From contig NZ_AZDI01000001.1 in the NCBI RefSeq assembly GCF_001434695.1, positions 57,043 through 121,042 of the forward strand: a DNA stretch of 64,000 nt, in the 5' to 3' direction. Each line of letters starts with the position of its first letter. Position 1 is the first letter of the stretch. Shown piece after piece: positions 28,179 to 37,899 of the stretch. The notes beneath the pieces were generated by a model. The model was not told where the DNA came from, searched no databases, and saw only the letters and a list, made by a program, of their open reading frames with translations. The position numbers and the translations under genes are program-made. This DNA comes from Dellaglioa algida DSM 15638 (GTDB taxonomy: Bacteria > Bacillota > Bacilli > Lactobacillales > Lactobacillaceae).

Positions 28179-30815
28179 CTATTTAATCAGTCTTTTGATG
28201 GTGTTAATAATTGGACCAATAAGAACGATTAATACGGCTAGAATCGAAATTAGAAAGCCAATACCCATGTAAGGTGGCCAATAAACGAGCTTAACAGTAT
28301 GTTTACCAGGCGCAACGCTAAAGGCAAGGAAGGTATCCATAGATTTAGTTGTTGAGACCGACTTACCGTCTATTTTTACATGCCAACCTTTGCTATACGG
28401 AATAGTTGTGAAAATAGCCTGATGAGTCTTTTTAACATTTACTGAGCCAGTAATTGAATGTTGATTATATTTTTTAACGTTTAATTCATTTGCCTGCAAA
28501 TGATTAATTTGTGTTTCAAATGACCTTACGTCCATTCGATATAGCGTAAAGTTTTCTAAGAAAAGGGTTCTTTTCTTTAATTTTGCCGTTAAAGTGATTT
28601 TTTTACCTTTATCATTTGATGCAATATTTACAACAACAGTATTTCGATAAGTTTTATACTGTTTCAATTCATGACCATTTAACTTAAATAGGACATTATC
28701 TGTGCTTAATCCGGCGCCTAAAGTTAAGTAGTAAGCATCATTTGTTGTTGGCGTATAAGTAAAGTTTACAATTCCAGGTTTACTCAATTTAGTTTTAGTT
28801 AACATAGAGTCAGTTAAATTGGCTTGTGAACCAACGTTGTCAAAGTTAACGGTATTAAAATTGATTGGTGAGAATAAGGTACTATTGTCTGCACCTGTAA
28901 GAGAAGTTAGCCAGTCCGATTGATATCTCAATGGGTTAGTTGCCTTGTTTTTCTTCGAAATAACAGTATCATTTGCCACGTAACCAATTGATAAGGCATA
29001 CGGATTTTTAACTGTCTCAGTTAATGAATCACTTGAAACAGTATTGTAGTAAGACGTATCAGGTTTTTCAGTCAGTGGTGTTAGAGTTTCTAGTTGTGTT
29101 GTAAGAGCTTTTGACGATTTCATTTGTTTCGGAGTGAACACGTATTTCATGTTTAACAGAGCATCTGTCAGTAAAGTACCATTTGAATAGGTGACATAGT
29201 TATCGCCGTCTGGTTGCCCAATCTTACCGTAAAAGGTTGGAATAGATTTCGAGAAGGCGGAGCTAAAGTGAGATCCGCTGAAAAAATCGGCTGACATTGC
29301 ATCATTTTTGGTACGACTATATGTTTGAGCAACACGATAGAAAGAATTGTCTATTTTCTTTAAAGACTTACTTTCTGTTGCTAAAGCTGATGTTGAAACG
29401 TCGTACTCACTCGTAGATAAATAACTAATATTATCTAACGAATAAACGGCATTACAAGACATTTCGGCAATAACACCCATACATAATAACCATTTAAATG
29501 AAGGTGATGAATGGTCTTGAAACTGAATTAATATTAGCATTAACAAAATAAATAGAATCGATAAAAATAAGGTTTCGTTTGATAGATAATTGTATGTTGT
29601 TCCCGATAAGAATAGGTAAGTGAACATGCCAATGAATAAAATGCTTATGATACCTATCTTCCAATATTTAACAGGATTAAAGTATTCGAACTGTTGAGCA
29701 GCCAATAGAATAATCCAAAAACAGAATACGAACGAAAAGCGATAAGGGTACCAAACTGGGAATTGCATCCCGTGCCACAGCAAATCTAAAGGTTCAAAAC
29801 ACATAGATAAAACGAGGAAACTTGTGATTAAGAAAGCGACGACTCGTTCTCTAATAGAGAAACGATTATTCATGAAATATAAAATAAAACCAATTAAAAC
29901 TAAGCTTCCGACAAAGATATTTGGAAAGCCAGAAGGCATTTGATCAAAATTAAAAGAGCCAATTACAAATTTTGACAGCATTGCTAATGGGTTATACTCA
30001 AACTTCGCTTTAATAGATTCTTCAGTATATTGGCCCTTGCTCGAAAGTAAGGAAAATAGGGTTGGAAATAAGATAACGGCCGAAATTGCTACAGAAATTA
30101 GTGATTTATATGTAAAGGTCCAGGCCTTTTTTAGGAATTGTTTAAATGTTATGCTTACACGACTTGTGGTATACAAGAAGTATAAAATCATAAAGAGACA
30201 AACCATATAACCCATGTAGTAATTAGCAACTAAAAGTAATGCAAGCCACCAAGTGTATGCCCAACTCTTAGAATTATTTTGTAGTTTTTCAAAACCTAAA
30301 ATGACAAGAGGTAATAAAATCACCGCATCTAGCCACAACAGATTAAGCTGGTTTGCAATCGTCCAGCCCATTAAGGCGTATGCCGTAGCAAAGAGTGGAA
30401 TGTAAAATGAGTTCATTCTCGTTGTTTTTTTCAGGAGTAATCCAAAAGTAAGGCCCGATAAAGCATATTTGAGGAGTGTAACCACCATAACCCCGGCGAC
30501 TATTGATTTACCCGGAAAAAGTAAAAAGATGAGATTAAAAGGACTCATCAAGTAATATGCCCATTCACCTAACATGTCACCGCCAATGGCTTGTGAAAAT
30601 GAGTAAAAGAAACTTGTAGGATGGTGAAGAAGCGTCGCTCTAAAGTATGAGAAAAAATCAATATATTGCTGACCTAAATCAACAGTTAATAAAGAACTGT
30701 TTCCAAATGGATACATTTTTCGACCAATGAAGTAACAAAGCATGATGGTGAACGGAATAAGAAAGCTTAAGAGAAGAACATGATGTTTTTTTAGGTAATT
30801 TTTTATTGGGAGCAT
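28179..30815 (-). CDS. yfhO: YfhO-family polytopic membrane protein
   Basis: An 878-residue GT-C-like glycosyltransferase relative; YfhO homologues add sugars to lipoteichoic or wall teichoic acid. About 12 membrane segments fill the first half, with the early acidic TVDLGQQYIDFFSYFR loop typical of the family. A long extracellular region and a final membrane helix close it. The start is set at 30815, preceded by GAGAGG; the frame runs further to 30860 without a ribosome site. It stands alone. Confidence 0.88.
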   Translation of the reverse strand: MLPIKNYLKKHHVLLLSFLIPFTIMLCYFIGRKMYPFGNSSLLTVDLGQQYIDFFSYFRATLLHHPTSFFYSFSQAIGGDMLGEWAYYLMSPFNLIFLLFPGKSIVAGVMVVTLLKYALSGLTFGLLLKKTTRMNSFYIPLFATAYALMGWTIANQLNLLWLDAVILLPLVILGFEKLQNNSKSWAYTWWLALLLVANYYMGYMVCLFMILYFLYTTSRVSITFKQFLKKAWTFTYKSLISVAISAVILFPTLFSLLSSKGQYTEESIKAKFEYNPLAMLSKFVIGSFNFDQMPSGFPNIFVGSLVLIGFILYFMNNRFSIRERVVAFLITSFLVLSMCFEPLDLLWHGMQFPVWYPYRFSFVFCFWIILLAAQQFEYFNPVKYWKIGIISILFIGMFTYLFLSGTTYNYLSNETLFLSILFILLMLILIQFQDHSSPSFKWLLCMGVIAEMSCNAVYSLDNISYLSTSEYDVSTSALATESKSLKKIDNSFYRVAQTYSRTKNDAMSADFFSGSHFSSAFSKSIPTFYGKIGQPDGDNYVTYSNGTLLTDALLNMKYVFTPKQMKSSKALTTQLETLTPLTEKPDTSYYNTVSSDSLTETVKNPYALSIGYVANDTVISKKNKATNPLRYQSDWLTSLTGADNSTLFSPINFNTVNFDNVGSQANLTDSMLTKTKLSKPGIVNFTYTPTTNDAYYLTLGAGLSTDNVLFKLNGHELKQYKTYRNTVVVNIASNDKGKKITLTAKLKKRTLFLENFTLYRMDVRSFETQINHLQANELNVKKYNQHSITGSVNVKKTHQAIFTTIPYSKGWHVKIDGKSVSTTKSMDTFLAFSVAPGKHTVKLVYWPPYMGIGFLISILAVLIVLIGPIINTIKRLIK

Positions 30816-31050
30816 TTTAAAACCTCTCTGACTATTAATGTATGGTAATAAGAATAGCATATTTAGGCGTTAATCACATGAATCAATAATAGATGTAAGC
30901 ACCAAATTAAAAGATAATTAAAGTTTTTATTACAATACAATCCGTTCTCTCGCTTATGATCACAATGGGTCTCAAAATGTGGTAATATGATAAGTGATAT
31001 ATTTATACGAACTAAAAGACTAATAATGATACAGTGAGAGGTAATTAAAC

Positions 31051-33129
31051 GTGAAACTTCCAAAATCAAAGCAGGGTCGAAGTAAACAAAATAAATCGCA
31101 TATTCCATTCAGATTAAATTTCTTATTCTTTATCGTTTTCTTACTTTTTGCAGCATTACTGGCACAATTAGCTTATCTGCAAATTTTAAACGGGGCTTCA
31201 TTTGAAGCAACTGTCAATAGCACGGATACGACAACGGAAACTAAGAATGTTCAACGAGGGATGGTTTATGATTCAACGGGTAAAGTATTAGTTGGCAACA
31301 ACTCTTCGCGAGCAATCACGTACACAAAAGGATCAGGGGTTTTGTCGCCTGATTTATATAAGATTGCCAATAACTTAGTAACATATGTCAGTATTGATAC
31401 AAAAAAATTGACGGATCGTAATGCTGCTGACTACTACTTGGCAGATAAAAAACATCTATCTACGGTTACCGCTGCAATTAAAAAAGAAAAAAATTTAACC
31501 AATGCTGATATCAACAAATTAGCTAGTGCCGATTTTAACGCAATGGCGGTTGATTATGTTGTTCAAAATAATATCGACTCATTAAATGATAAAGAAAAAG
31601 AGGCCGCCGTTGTTTTTGCCAAAATGACAGGTGCATACTCATTATCAACGGTTTATTTAAAAACGACTGATGTATCGGATACAGAAATGGCCGAAGTTGG
31701 TGAACATTTATCAGGCATGAATGGCATTAAAATTGGGACTAACTGGTCAAGAAGTTATCCAAATGGTAAAAGTATGAATAGTATCATTGGAAATGTTACT
31801 AGCGAATCGACTGGGTTACCTAGTGATAATATCGAAACATTAATGGCTGAAGGTTATTCAAGAAATGATAGTGTTGGGCAGAGTTACTTAGAGAAACAGT
31901 ATGAAGATGTTTTAAAAGGAACGAAGTCACAAACAAAGGTTGAAGTGGCCAATAGTAAAATTGTGAAACAGGCGCAAGAATACAGTGGCGAAAAAGGGGA
32001 CAATCTTGTCTTAAATATTAATGCTGAATTCCAAGCAGAAGTACAAAAAATTATGAATGATAGTGTAAAATCAATTGCCGGAAGTAACCCATACAATCCC
32101 GGTGCTTACGCCGTTGTTATGAATCCTAATACTGGTGCAGTTTATGCCATGGCTGGAGTTAATCGGAATATTAAGACTGGCAAGGTTACCGATGATGCAC
32201 TTGGGTCAATAAATCAAGTGTTTACAATGGGTTCAGTTGTTAAAGGAGCGACAGTTATGGGAGCCATGATGGACGGTGTGATTACGCCATCAAGTAATAC
32301 AATAACTGATGAGCCGATTAGGCTTGCCGGAACAGCACCTAAATCATCGTGGTTTAATACTTCTGGTTCCGCTAATATGACGTTATCAGCATCTGATGCG
32401 TTAATGGTCTCTTCTAACTCGTACATGATGCAATTGGCAATGCGAGAGGGTGGATTTAAGTATTCAAGCGGATCTTCACTTGATATGGCAAATTCTATCT
32501 TCCCAAAAATGCGTGGTTATTTTAACCAATTTGGACTAGGTATCAAAACAGGTGTTGATTTACCTGGGGAATCAACTGGATTTGAAGGGGTAGCTAACCA
32601 AGAAAATATTGGTAAAGCACTTGATTTATCTTTCGGAAATTATGATTCATATACGACAATTCAATTAGCGCAATATATGGCAACGATGGCTAACGGTGGG
32701 ACAAGATTACAACCACAAATTGTTAAAGCAATTCGTTCAACGAACGAAGATGGTTCATTAGGATCTGTTAAAACGGAGATGACGCCTAATATTTTAAGCA
32801 CGGTTAATGCAACAAAATCTCAATTTGATGTTGTTCAATCTGGATTCTATAAAGTTGTTCATGGATCAAACTCATTGAGGACTGGTGGTATGATGAGCGA
32901 CGCCACACCATCAATTTCAGCTAAAACAGGTACTGCACAAACATTCTATGGGACGGCTGAAACGGAAGCGCTCAGTTTGGCTTCATATGCGCCATCAAAT
33001 AAACCTAAAGTGGTTGTGGCGTTGGTATTCCCTGGTATGGCTAACAATACGGGTAGCGGTATTAATTCGCAGGCGGCAGTTAAAATTTACTCAGCGTTCT
33101 GGAAAATGGTAGAATCTAGTGATAAATAA
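31051..33129 (+). CDS. pbpA: Class B penicillin-binding protein (transpeptidase)
   Basis: A 692-residue cell-wall transpeptidase. N-terminal anchor (about 22-46), PBP dimer domain with RGMVYDSTGKVL, then transpeptidase motifs S395-VVK (SxxK), SSN (about 436) and KTGT (about 617). GTG start with GAGAGG. It precedes rpmG, rhomboid, yqgQ and glcK, the position of pbpA (yqgF) in B. subtilis. PBP2b would also fit the domain layout, so the symbol is by context. Confidence 0.92.
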   Translation: MKLPKSKQGRSKQNKSHIPFRLNFLFFIVFLLFAALLAQLAYLQILNGASFEATVNSTDTTTETKNVQRGMVYDSTGKVLVGNNSSRAITYTKGSGVLSPDLYKIANNLVTYVSIDTKKLTDRNAADYYLADKKHLSTVTAAIKKEKNLTNADINKLASADFNAMAVDYVVQNNIDSLNDKEKEAAVVFAKMTGAYSLSTVYLKTTDVSDTEMAEVGEHLSGMNGIKIGTNWSRSYPNGKSMNSIIGNVTSESTGLPSDNIETLMAEGYSRNDSVGQSYLEKQYEDVLKGTKSQTKVEVANSKIVKQAQEYSGEKGDNLVLNINAEFQAEVQKIMNDSVKSIAGSNPYNPGAYAVVMNPNTGAVYAMAGVNRNIKTGKVTDDALGSINQVFTMGSVVKGATVMGAMMDGVITPSSNTITDEPIRLAGTAPKSSWFNTSGSANMTLSASDALMVSSNSYMMQLAMREGGFKYSSGSSLDMANSIFPKMRGYFNQFGLGIKTGVDLPGESTGFEGVANQENIGKALDLSFGNYDSYTTIQLAQYMATMANGGTRLQPQIVKAIRSTNEDGSLGSVKTEMTPNILSTVNATKSQFDVVQSGFYKVVHGSNSLRTGGMMSDATPSISAKTGTAQTFYGTAETEALSLASYAPSNKPKVVVALVFPGMANNTGSGINSQAAVKIYSAFWKMVESSDK

Positions 33130-33196
33130 GCATCATAGTTAGTGATTTTGTTGCTGTAAAGTAAATTTCCTTAACAAATAAAAAAAAACACTAGCG

Positions 33197-33225
33197 TTTA
33201 CTTATTAATAATGATATTATATAAG
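33197..33225 (+). promoter_or_regulatory. Promoter of rpmG
   Basis: TTTACT (33197-33202), 17-nt spacer, TATAAG (33220-33225). Confidence 0.6.
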
Positions 33226-33283
33226 ACGTTAAAGACTAATATGTCTTATGAAATTATGAAGAAATATATGGAGGGTTGCAACC

Positions 33284-33433
33284 ATGCGTGTACACATTAC
33301 ATTAGAATGTACGGAATGTCATGAACGGACATACCTATCAAGTAAAAACAAACGTAATAATCCAGATCGTGTTGAGCTTAATAAATTTTGCCCACGTGAT
33401 CGTAAGGTTACTTTACATCGCGAAACAAAATAA
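33284..33433 (+). CDS. rpmG: 50S ribosomal protein L33
   Basis: A 49-residue L33, too short for ordinary length cut-offs. It reads [20 protein letters not shown] and ends TLHRETK. It has the CxxC pair near residue 9, and the second pair is reduced to CPRD, as in B. subtilis RpmGA. GGAGGG site 8 nt upstream. Own promoter and terminator. Confidence 0.97.
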   Translation: MRVHITLECTECHERTYLSSKNKRNNPDRVELNKFCPRDRKVTLHRETK

Positions 33434-33460
33434 CAACAGGGATTTTCCTGTTGTTTTTTT
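33432..33460 (+). terminator. Terminator of rpmG
   Basis: AACAACAGG/CCTGTTGTT hairpin (33432-33440 with 33447-33455) and T run; it starts inside the stop codon. Confidence 0.9.
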
Positions 33461-33543
33461 ATTTTAAATAACTTTTATACTATTTGAAACAAAATCTTGT
33501 AAACGTTATTTTGTAAATTATTAGATAAATAAGGAGCTATTTC

Positions 33544-34218
33544 ATGAATTTGGCAAAATATAAAAGCACACCATTTATGACGTACTTCTTCATAGGACTA
33601 TCGGCAATTATTTTTGTCATGATGACGATTGCTGGTGGTAGCCAGGATACAAACGTCTTAATTGAATTTGGTGCGAAATATAATCCACTTATCATAAATG
33701 GTGAGTGGTGGCGATTATTTAATCCCATATTTTTGCATATTGGTTTTGAACATATCGTACTTAATATGTTTACGCTATATTTTATTGGAATTCAGATTGA
33801 GACAATATTTGGACATTGGCGTTTTACGGGTATTTATTTGCTGGCAGGTATTGCCGGAAATATCGCTAGCTTTACGTTCAGTCCAGATACCATCTCGGCT
33901 GGCGCTAGTGGTGCTATTTTTGGGTTATTTGGTGCTTTTTTAATGCTAGGAGATAACTTTAGAGAGAGTGCTTATTTCAGACAGATGTCACAGCAGTTTC
34001 TATTATTTATTATGTTAAATTTGGTATTTGGATTTATGTCATCAAGTACGGATAATGCCGCCCATATTGGTGGTATTTTATCCGGATTCTTAATTGCAAC
34101 TACTGTGGGTGCACCAAATTTGGCACAGATTAGTCGTGTTAAACAGGTAGCAGCATTTATTATTTTTATCGTGATTAATTTAGTTCTAATCAGAATTGGT
34201 GTTTCTAACAGTATTTAG
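33544..34218 (+). CDS. gluP: Rhomboid family intramembrane serine protease
   Basis: A 224-residue membrane protease with about six helices. The catalytic dyad is S122 in GASGAIFG and H174 in AAHIGGILSGF; the LHIGFEHIVLNMFTL loop is the conserved HxxxxHxxxN region. It is much shorter than B. subtilis GluP because the soluble and TPR regions are absent. Starts the gluP-yqgQ-glcK run. Confidence 0.95.
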   Translation: MNLAKYKSTPFMTYFFIGLSAIIFVMMTIAGGSQDTNVLIEFGAKYNPLIINGEWWRLFNPIFLHIGFEHIVLNMFTLYFIGIQIETIFGHWRFTGIYLLAGIAGNIASFTFSPDTISAGASGAIFGLFGAFLMLGDNFRESAYFRQMSQQFLLFIMLNLVFGFMSSSTDNAAHIGGILSGFLIATTVGAPNLAQISRVKQVAAFIIFIVINLVLIRIGVSNSI

Positions 34219-34238
34219 CTTAAGGTGGTGGCTACCAA

Positions 34239-34439
34239 ATGAAAGATTTATATGATGTCCAACAACTATTGAAGCAATTCGGTGTGTATGTCTATGTTGG
34301 TAAGCGAATGTGGGACATAGAATTGATGGCGTTAGAGTTAGATAATTTACATCGGTCAGGTGTGATTGATGATAAAATCTATGCTAGGGCTAAAATCGTA
34401 CTATCTCACGAACACAGAATCGAAGAACAAAATAATTGA
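34239..34439 (+). CDS. yqgQ: YqgQ family protein (DUF910)
   Basis: A 66-residue helical protein of unknown function, recognised by LLKQFGVYVYVGKRMWDIEL and its conserved place between rhomboid and glucokinase genes. GGTGG ribosome site. Confidence 0.93.
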   Translation: MKDLYDVQQLLKQFGVYVYVGKRMWDIELMALELDNLHRSGVIDDKIYARAKIVLSHEHRIEEQNN

Positions 34440-34463
34440 GAGCATAAGTGGAGGAATTGAATA

Positions 34464-35435
34464 ATGGCAATCGAAAAAAAATTAATCGGTGTTGATTTAG
34501 GTGGCACAACGGTTAAATTTGCAATTTTAACAGAAACAGGCGAAATTCAACAAAAATGGAGTATCGAAACAAACGTCCTTGATGAAGGGTCACATATCGT
34601 ACCAGACATCATTGATTCAATTAATCATCATATCCAATTATTTGATATGACTGCAGACCAATTCAGTGGTATTGGCATGGGCTCACCAGGTACAGTTGAT
34701 CGTGCAAATGGAACTGTCATTGGTGCCTACAACTTAAACTGGAAAACATTGCAAAATGTTCAATCAGAAATTGAAGCAGGTACTCAAATTACATTTGCCA
34801 TTGATAACGATGCTAACGTTGCTGCTTTAGGCGAACGTTGGAAGGGTGCTGGCGAAGATGATGATGAAGTTGCCTTTATCACACTTGGAACTGGTGTTGG
34901 TGGCGGAATCATTGCTAACGGTAAATTAGTGCATGGTGTTGCCGGTGCCGGTGGTGAAATTGGACATATTACAGTTGAACCAAATGGTTACATGTGTACT
35001 TGTGGCAAAAGAGGTTGTTTAGAACAATACGCATCAGCTACGGGTGTCGTACGTGTTGCTCGCGATATGGCTGAAGAATTTGCTGGTCAATCAAAATTAA
35101 AAGAAATGTTAGACGATGGTCAAGAAATAACATCAAAATTAGTTTTTGATTTGGCTAAAGATAACGATGCTTTGGGTAAAATGGTTGTAGATAGAGTTTC
35201 TTATTACTTAGGTTTGGCTTGTGGGAACTTGGGTAATATGTTGAACCCTGCCTATATTGTTATCGGTGGTGGTGTTTCCGCTGCCGGAACTTTCTTGTTG
35301 GATCAAGTAACAAAATACTTTAAACAATTCTCATTCCCAACAGTTCGTTCATCAACATCATTAAAATTAGCACAATTGGGAAATGAGGCTGGCGTTATCG
35401 GTGCCGCTTCACTTGCTCGTCAGTTTATTAAATAA
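34464..35435 (+). CDS. glcK: Glucokinase (ROK family)
   Basis: A 323-residue kinase phosphorylating glucose to glucose 6-phosphate. Phosphate loop GVDLGGTTVKFA, sugar-binding DNDANVAALGE with catalytic Asp, GEIGH, and the ROK zinc site CTCGKRGCLEQYAS. AGTGGAGG site 8 nt upstream. Confidence 0.97.
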   Translation: MAIEKKLIGVDLGGTTVKFAILTETGEIQQKWSIETNVLDEGSHIVPDIIDSINHHIQLFDMTADQFSGIGMGSPGTVDRANGTVIGAYNLNWKTLQNVQSEIEAGTQITFAIDNDANVAALGERWKGAGEDDDEVAFITLGTGVGGGIIANGKLVHGVAGAGGEIGHITVEPNGYMCTCGKRGCLEQYASATGVVRVARDMAEEFAGQSKLKEMLDDGQEITSKLVFDLAKDNDALGKMVVDRVSYYLGLACGNLGNMLNPAYIVIGGGVSAAGTFLLDQVTKYFKQFSFPTVRSSTSLKLAQLGNEAGVIGAASLARQFIK

Positions 35436-35455
35436 TAATTGAGGGGAGAACCATC

Positions 35456-35863
35456 ATGATTTTAGGAGCAATGAAAGTTAATGTAATCATTAATATTATT
35501 TTAATTATTATTTTAGTAGGTCTTGCTGGTAATCAATTTTACCTTTGGTACATGGGCCGTCGTTCAGCTAAATTAGTTACAAATGAAGAATTTAATGAAG
35601 GTATGCGCAAAGCGCAAATCGTTGATTTACGTGAAAAGAGTGAATTTGATGCTTCTCACATCATGGGTGCTAGAAATATTCCGTATTCTCAATTTAAAAC
35701 GGCAGTTGGTGGATTAAGAAAAGACTTACCTCTTTATCTATATGATCAGGGTAAATCGATTAGTACTCGCGCTGCTTTTAAGTTGCATAAACAAGGATAT
35801 ACAGATATTACTATTTTGAAAACAGGTTTTTCAAAATGGGATGGGAAAACTAAAAAACGTTAA
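35456..35863 (+). CDS. yqhL: Membrane-anchored rhodanese-like protein without catalytic Cys
   Basis: A 135-residue protein: an N-terminal membrane helix (about 9-33) and a rhodanese domain (VDLREKSEFDASHIMGARNIP, FSKW near the end). The active-site loop reads LYDQGKSIS, so D97 replaces the thiol Cys, and sulfur transfer by the usual mechanism is not possible. Follows glcK by 20 nt. The symbol follows B. subtilis YqhL-like proteins and is tentative. Confidence 0.85.
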   Translation: MILGAMKVNVIINIILIIILVGLAGNQFYLWYMGRRSAKLVTNEEFNEGMRKAQIVDLREKSEFDASHIMGARNIPYSQFKTAVGGLRKDLPLYLYDQGKSISTRAAFKLHKQGYTDITILKTGFSKWDGKTKKR

Positions 35864-35866
35864 ATA

Positions 35867-35908
35867 AATAAAAGCATCGAAGAATTTTTATTCTTCGATG
35901 CTTTTATT
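35867..35908. terminator. Bidirectional terminator of rhodanese and DUF3042 genes
   Basis: Perfect 19-bp hairpin (35867-35885 with 35890-35908) with TTTT loop, between convergent genes. Confidence 0.93.
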
Positions 35909-35911
35909 AGT

Positions 35912-36088
35912 TTATGAATGATGTGATGAGCGACTCTTACGTGTTGCACGTTTACGATTATCTTCAATCATTTGTTCTTTTTCTTCAAGAGGTGCAACGA
36001 CGGTTTTTTTAAAGGCAACAACACTACCAATTAATGCGCCTACAGTTGCAGCTGCTCCAACAAAGAATCCTTTTGAGAAGTTTTTCAT
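35912..36088 (-). CDS. DUF3042 family small membrane protein
   Basis: A 58-residue protein. MKNFSKGFFVGAAATVGALI forms a glycine/alanine-rich membrane helix and the C-terminus is basic (KRATRKSRSSHH). It matches my memory of DUF3042, a Lactobacillales family of unknown function. AAGGAGG lies 9 nt before this ATG, excluding the longer frame to 36109. Confidence 0.88.
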   Translation of the reverse strand: MKNFSKGFFVGAAATVGALIGSVVAFKKTVVAPLEEKEQMIEDNRKRATRKSRSSHHS

Positions 36089-36176
36089 TATGTAGACCTC
36101 CTTATTCATTTGACCCCTTCATTATGACTTATTCCGGCTAAAATTGCCACTAAAAGCACCGCTATTTTTTGATTAA

Positions 36177-36185
36177 TGATATAAT
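36177..36185 (+). promoter_or_regulatory. Extended -10 promoter of glpQ-miaA-ynbB
   Basis: TGATATAAT with perfect TATAAT at 36180-36185 and TG upstream; no convincing -35 box. Confidence 0.6.
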
Positions 36186-36214
36186 AATTTTTGGAAGTTA
36201 GGGGTGGGTTGCGA

Positions 36215-36952
36215 ATGAAGACGAAAATTTTTGCACATCGTGGTAGTAAAGGAACTAGACCAGAAAATACATTAATTAGTTTTCAGGCCGCAATAGATGC
36301 AGGTGCCGATGGCATTGAAACCGATGTTCAGTTGTCCAAAGATGGCAAACTAATCATTATGCATGATGAAAAAATTGATAGAACAACTAATTTAACAGGT
36401 AGAGTAACTGATTTAACTCTAGCTGAATTAAAAAAAGCAGATGCTGGCGTTAAATTTAGCGACGAATATCGGGGAGAACAAATTCCAACTTTGGAAGAAG
36501 TTATTGAATTATTGAAGCGCAATAACTTTAAGGGGACATTTAATTTAGAATTGAAAACAAATCATATTGAGTACCAAGGAATTGAAGAACTCGTGAACGA
36601 ACAAATGAGACAATTACCAGCGGATATTCATCTTTTGTATTCGAGTTTTAATCCAAATTCTATTCGAAGAATGCAGAAAATTAATCCTGAAGCCGAATTT
36701 GCAAGTTTATTTCAATTTAAAATTAAAGAGTCGCGTCTTTTGGCTAAGAATCATTTGATTACTAGCTTACATCCTGATGTCACTTGGTTAAGAGAACGGC
36801 ATGGTTTATTTTGGCCAAAGTTATTAATTCGTCCTTGGACAGTTAATTCGACTAAAAATATGATCTATTGTTTTAAAAAGAAGTATGACGCTATTTTTAC
36901 GGATTACCCGGCAAAGGCGTTGGAAGTACGAAAGAACATTCAAGGAGATTAG
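36215..36952 (+). CDS. glpQ: Glycerophosphodiester phosphodiesterase
   Basis: A 245-residue cytosolic GDPD enzyme splitting glycerophosphodiesters to glycerol 3-phosphate and alcohol. FAHRGSKGTRPENT (His, Arg), GIETDVQLSKDG (Glu, Asp) and MHDEKIDRTTN (His) form the metal and catalytic site. No signal peptide. Start at 36215 after GGGGTGGG; the upstream TTG is less likely. Confidence 0.94.
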   Translation: MKTKIFAHRGSKGTRPENTLISFQAAIDAGADGIETDVQLSKDGKLIIMHDEKIDRTTNLTGRVTDLTLAELKKADAGVKFSDEYRGEQIPTLEEVIELLKRNNFKGTFNLELKTNHIEYQGIEELVNEQMRQLPADIHLLYSSFNPNSIRRMQKINPEAEFASLFQFKIKESRLLAKNHLITSLHPDVTWLRERHGLFWPKLLIRPWTVNSTKNMIYCFKKKYDAIFTDYPAKALEVRKNIQGD

Positions 36953-36954
36953 AA

Positions 36955-37878
36955 ATGACACAAAAAGTATTGCTGATTGTTGGACCGACTGCAGTTGGTA
37001 AAACTGATTTATCAATCAAGTTGGCGAAAAAATTCAATGGTGAAATTATTTCGGGTGACTCTATGCAAGTCTATCGTAAGTTGGACATTGGAACCGCTAA
37101 AGTTACGGAAGACGAGATGGATGGAATACCACATCATTTAATTGATCATAAAAATAGCGATGAGCGCTATTCAGTTGCCGAGTTTGTAGAAGAAAGTCGC
37201 GTGGCTATTGCCGATATTGCTATCAGAGGGAAACTACCGATAATCGTTGGAGGAACTGGATTTTATTTGCAAGCTCTGCTTGATAATTTTCAGTTAGGTA
37301 CAAATAATGACGATGATTTAAGCCTTAGAGGAAAGCTCCAAGAACGTGCCGAACAACTGGGCCCTGAAGCGATTTGGCAGGAGTTAAACGATTTGGATCC
37401 AAAAGCTGCATTAAAGATTCCAATCAATAATACACTACGGGTAATTAGGGCTTTAGAGGTTATTCAGAAATCAAACGAATTGTTCTCGGCACAGGACGAC
37501 AAAAAAACGAATGAGTATGATCCGTTCATTATCGGCTTATCTACAGATAGAGCCATATTATATGAGCGAATTAACCAACGTGTTGATTTAATGATTCAAT
37601 CAGGACTTGTCGATGAGGCAAGATGGCTCTTTGACCAGAAAATTGATGATCTCCCGGCCGGAAAAGGAATTGGCTATAAGGAGCTGTACCCTTACTTTGA
37701 AAACACTCAATCGCTTGAAGAAGCAACGGAATTAATTAAACGAAACTCAAGGCGCTATGCGAAAAGACAGCTAACTTGGTTTAGGAATAAGATGACGGTC
37801 AATTGGTTTGATCTAATTGAATACCCAGAGCAATTGGCTATGATAGAGCAACAAGTGACCGATTGGTTACGAAACTAA
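36955..37878 (+). CDS. miaA: tRNA dimethylallyltransferase
   Basis: A 307-residue enzyme that prenylates A37 of tRNAs reading UNN codons. P-loop GPTAVGKTD, DSMQVYRKLDIGTAK, GGTGFYLQAL and the ARRYAKRQLTWFR-like motif (SRRYAKRQLTWFRN) are present. Starts 2 nt after glpQ. Confidence 0.97.
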   Translation: MTQKVLLIVGPTAVGKTDLSIKLAKKFNGEIISGDSMQVYRKLDIGTAKVTEDEMDGIPHHLIDHKNSDERYSVAEFVEESRVAIADIAIRGKLPIIVGGTGFYLQALLDNFQLGTNNDDDLSLRGKLQERAEQLGPEAIWQELNDLDPKAALKIPINNTLRVIRALEVIQKSNELFSAQDDKKTNEYDPFIIGLSTDRAILYERINQRVDLMIQSGLVDEARWLFDQKIDDLPAGKGIGYKELYPYFENTQSLEEATELIKRNSRRYAKRQLTWFRNKMTVNWFDLIEYPEQLAMIEQQVTDWLRN

Positions 37879-37899
37879 AGGATATCAGGAGACGAATAC

